From Pseudomonas sp. SLFW (lineage in GTDB: Bacteria > Pseudomonadota > Gammaproteobacteria > Pseudomonadales > Pseudomonadaceae), in the NCBI RefSeq assembly GCF_009905615.1, contig NZ_JAAAKW010000011.1, positions 1 through 64,000 of the forward strand: a DNA stretch of 64,000 nt, given 5' to 3'. This document shows, piece after piece, positions 61,950-64,000 of the stretch. Each line of letters begins with the position of its first letter. Positions within the stretch are counted from its first letter, which is position 1. The position numbers were made by a program, and so were the translations under genes. The notes beneath the pieces are model-generated. The model saw nothing but the letters and a program-made list of their open reading frames with translations, ran no database searches and was not told where the DNA came from.

Positions 61950-62180
61950 TCAGGTTCGCTTCCACTGAACCTGAGTCACGCCCAGCCCTTCGGCATAGAG
62001 CATGGCCAAACGCATGGGGCCCGCAGCGACACCGCCATCCAGATTGCCCACACCCGCGTGCAAGGTCGCAAAGTGCAACGCCTCGCTTTCACACAAGTGA
62101 CTGGCATGGTGGCAGAAGTGCCGGGGTTCGCCTCGGAAACGGTAATGAATTTCAAAATCCCTGGAATCATTCATCGTCAT
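61950..62180 (-). CDS. Small Pseudomonas-type protein, possibly DUF6555
   Basis: A 76-residue protein (FEIHYRFRGEPRHFCHHASH; LAMLYAEGLGVTQVQWKRT) that resembles small proteins restricted to Pseudomonas which I associate, with little certainty, with DUF6555. An inner ATG at 62174 is another possible start. Function unknown. Confidence 0.5.
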   Translation of the reverse strand: MTMNDSRDFEIHYRFRGEPRHFCHHASHLCESEALHFATLHAGVGNLDGGVAAGPMRLAMLYAEGLGVTQVQWKRT

Positions 62181-62320
62181 GGGCCTGTTGGGCGTCGAGT
62201 ACGCCGGTCTGAAATTGAGTACGTCCTTATGTACCTGACAGGGTGTCCGCGGAATGCATCAGCGGTGCTGTCACTTCATTTCGAGATCGATACAGGCTGC
62301 AAAAAAACAGGATTCCGGCC

Positions 62321-62533
62321 ATGGATCGTAATGCGTGTTCTCTGCCTGAGACGAGTAGCCTTCTGCAGCTGCGAATGGCTACCGACCGAGAGAGAATTGC
62401 ATTGTTTCATGGCATTTTGAATCGCTCGCCGATAAGCGGCCATGTGCCATATCTGTTTGAGTGTCCATGTGCCCTTGATGCGATGCATGGCCTCAAATCC
62501 ATGCGCTTTTGGGTGTACGAAGAGCGACAGTGA
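62321..62533 (+). CDS. Possible small gene of atypical composition
   Basis: A 70-codon frame preceded by AGGA at a good distance. The product (LLQLRMATDRERIALFHGIL; PYLFECPCALDAMHGL) is balanced in composition, but third-position GC is low for this genome. A 172-codon frame on the other strand overlaps it and looks Arg-rich and artificial. I cannot identify either. The rest of 62181-62659 holds nothing I can support. Confidence 0.35.
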   Translation: MDRNACSLPETSSLLQLRMATDRERIALFHGILNRSPISGHVPYLFECPCALDAMHGLKSMRFWVYEERQ

Positions 62534-62659
62534 CCCGGTGGGCAGCGACCGTAGAGCCAACAGAAGCCTTCCCGCATAAAAAAGGCAATCTGATGGCCCG
62601 CAGGGCGTGGGTTTTCTGGAAAAATCCTTTTCTTTCAAGTGATTCCGGGACGAGGGCGT

Positions 62660-62989
62660 ATGCGAAAGATGGGACTGGGCGTGACGGCCTTTGTTTTGAT
62701 GATGGCGGCACTCCCTGTACAAGCGCGTACTGTCAGTAAGCAGGACGTACAAGTATGTAAATGGGGAGCGGGTATGGCTGGCGTCGCGCAGCAATCGAAG
62801 CTGTCCGGGAAGACTTTATACAGCCAGCGCCGGAAGCTTCAGGCACAGAAGTTTTCTCAACCCTGGATGCGCAAAATGGCGCTAGGCATCACCGAACAGA
62901 CGTATAAGAGTCCATCGCGATTGAAACCGGCAGCCGTCAAGCAAACGTATTATGACGGCTGCATCCAGCACGATCTGGCACGTCGATAA
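62660..62989 (+). CDS. Small secreted protein, unknown
   Basis: A 109-residue protein with a signal peptide (MGLGVTAFVLMMAALPVQA, cleavage near residue 22). The mature part is basic with two Cys (VQVCKWGAG, YDGCIQHDL) and repeated short motifs (GKTLYSQRRKLQAQKFSQPW). No family is recognised. The start at 62660 begins the signal peptide. A periplasmic or secreted role is inferred. Confidence 0.6.
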   Translation: MRKMGLGVTAFVLMMAALPVQARTVSKQDVQVCKWGAGMAGVAQQSKLSGKTLYSQRRKLQAQKFSQPWMRKMALGITEQTYKSPSRLKPAAVKQTYYDGCIQHDLARR

Positions 62990-63044
62990 GCCAGGCCAGG
63001 GGCGCCACCTGATATCAGGCGCGCCCTTCACGACGAGGTGTCTA

Positions 63045-64000
63045 TCAGCGGCAGTTGCCCGCCAAATGATAATGCTGGGCTTCAGCAGCGGCGGCGTTGG
63101 CGAAGTCGATACGGTTCTTCTCTGAAACCGAGTTGTATGACGGGCAGTCCGGGCGATGGTAGATCATGGTTTTTTTGTTCCCGCGAATCGCCACGGTCAA
63201 GTTTTTTCCGCTGGAATCCGGCGACGCCGGTTTCATCGGGTTCGGCAAGGATGAGCTCGGCGCCGCAGATGCTGCCACCTGACGGCCCCCCGTGAAGCTG
63301 GCGCGGAAGAAGATCGGGGCATGGTCCGACACGCTGTCACGGCCTTTTGCGTTGGTCATCCCCAGGTACTCTGGATATTTGAAGACTTTGATCTCGCTGG
63401 CCTTGATCGCGGATTGCCTGCTCACGAAGACGTTGTCGTAAAGGTTCGCGAATTTGCCGTCGGTGGTGGACAGCGTTGAGGCACCCTCCAGCATTAATGG
63501 CTTCGCGCTGGCGTCCAGGTTGCTCCAGGCCGGTGCGTTCGGCGGCGTGTTGAAGTCGCCCATCAACATGATTTGGTTGTTGCCAGGGTACGTGTCTTTC
63601 AACCACGCCCAGTAGCTGGACAGCGCGGTGATTTCCGAAGCGCGGTCAGCCTGATTCTTGCCGTAGAGAATGTGCACCGTGGCGACCACAAAGGTCGTGT
63701 CGTCCTTGAGCGATCGGAAGCGGGCGGAGTAGGGCTCGCGTTCGAAGGTGTCGCCGCGATCCAGATAAGTCACTGCGCCGTCTTCGTAGGCCACGATGTC
63801 ATCACGCCAGACGAAACCGTACATTTCCTTGTAGGTCGATCGACCCACCGCGTGTGACGCCATCGCGCTCCAGTGTTTACCCGTCTGCCGGGTCAGTTCC
63901 TTGGCGAGGGTGTTCAGTGCGTCTTCGTTCATGAGTTCTTGCACCGCAAGAAAGTCCACGTTTTTCGCGACTTTAGCGATGCTCTGGAAATCCTTGTTGG
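63045..64000 (-). CDS. DNase-I-fold (EEP) protein with Ada-like metal-binding tail, 5' end outside window
   Basis: The visible 3' part encodes at least 318 residues; the frame stays open to the right edge. The EEP core shows VDFLAVQELM (Glu), TVHILYG (His), MLMGDFNTPP (Asp, Asn) and SVSDHAPIF. After a Ser/Pro linker, a C-terminal domain with YHRPDCPSYNSVSEKNRI and HLAGNC resembles the Ada-type metal-binding domain found on some secreted nucleases. It is probably an extracellular or periplasmic nuclease; the signal peptide would lie outside the window. Confidence 0.75.
   Translation of the reverse strand, partial: NKDFQSIAKVAKNVDFLAVQELMNEDALNTLAKELTRQTGKHWSAMASHAVGRSTYKEMYGFVWRDDIVAYEDGAVTYLDRGDTFEREPYSARFRSLKDDTTFVVATVHILYGKNQADRASEITALSSYWAWLKDTYPGNNQIMLMGDFNTPPNAPAWSNLDASAKPLMLEGASTLSTTDGKFANLYDNVFVSRQSAIKASEIKVFKYPEYLGMTNAKGRDSVSDHAPIFFRASFTGGRQVAASAAPSSSLPNPMKPASPDSSGKNLTVAIRGNKKTMIYHRPDCPSYNSVSEKNRIDFANAAAAEAQHYHLAGNCR

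Noticed and set aside
62276..62794. A 172-codon frame on the minus strand
   Set aside because: Composition is Arg/His/Ser-rich with no domain pattern, and it overlaps the start of the secreted-protein gene; kept only as a comment.

Overview
The window looks like a chromosomal segment of a fluorescent-group Pseudomonas. The coding is dense and GC-rich, GntR, LysR and AraC regulators with MFS carriers are frequent, and the gaps carry many REP doublets (core GGGAGCGAATTCATTCGCGA and its complement) of the kind known from P. fluorescens and relatives. I cannot name the species. I see no rRNA, tRNA, CRISPR array, prophage or complete insertion sequence.

Layout. 1-4.2 kb: a ferric-citrate uptake set (fecI, fecR, fecA). 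4.3-4.5 kb: a decayed antitoxin gene. 4.6-13.0 kb: a complete Nit1C-type cluster (sigma-54 activator plus nitB-nitH), known from cyanide-assimilating pseudomonads, with a good -24/-12 promoter and three matching upstream palindromes. 13.0-15.3 kb: a two-gene unit, a predicted six-bladed propeller protein followed by a nuclease with the catalytic signature of CdtB (the genotoxic subunit of cytolethal distending toxin) behind an unrecognised N-terminal domain. This is the least explained locus. 15.5-22.7 kb: two small catabolic islands of unknown substrate (GntR/MFS/amidohydrolase and LysR/COG4091 dehydrogenase/MFS). 23.0-28.8 kb: a tripartite RND efflux operon.

29.0-35.5 kb: a lipoprotein, a zeta-toxin-like kinase with a 52-codon gene overlapping its stop, an OmpR-type two-component system, a FocA-family channel, a GNAT enzyme and nicotinamidase. 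35.5-47.0 kb: glucarate catabolism (gudP, gudD, FadR-type regulator), cdaR and glycerate kinase, interleaved with a DUF1345 protein, an alpha/beta-hydrolase lipoprotein and a diguanylate cyclase. 47.3-53.5 kb: three divergent regulator/enzyme or regulator/exporter pairs. 53.5-59.2 kb: a Kef-type antiporter, a MITE-like palindrome, small proteins and a divergent D-amino-acid dehydrogenase/dpkA pair. 59.3-64.0 kb: an SOS-box-controlled small gene, an XRE regulator, a ParD-like/methionine aminopeptidase pair behind an AT-rich palindrome, several small genes of atypical composition, and the 3' part of a DNase-I-fold protein that runs off the right edge.

How the parts fit. The Nit1C genes form one predicted regulon under the divergent sigma-54 activator. 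The gud genes, cdaR and garK form a dispersed sugar-diacid regulon. REP doublets lie mainly at ends of transcription units, but three lie inside the nit cluster, where they may tune relative expression. All functions are read from sequence and family knowledge; no search or structure prediction was run.
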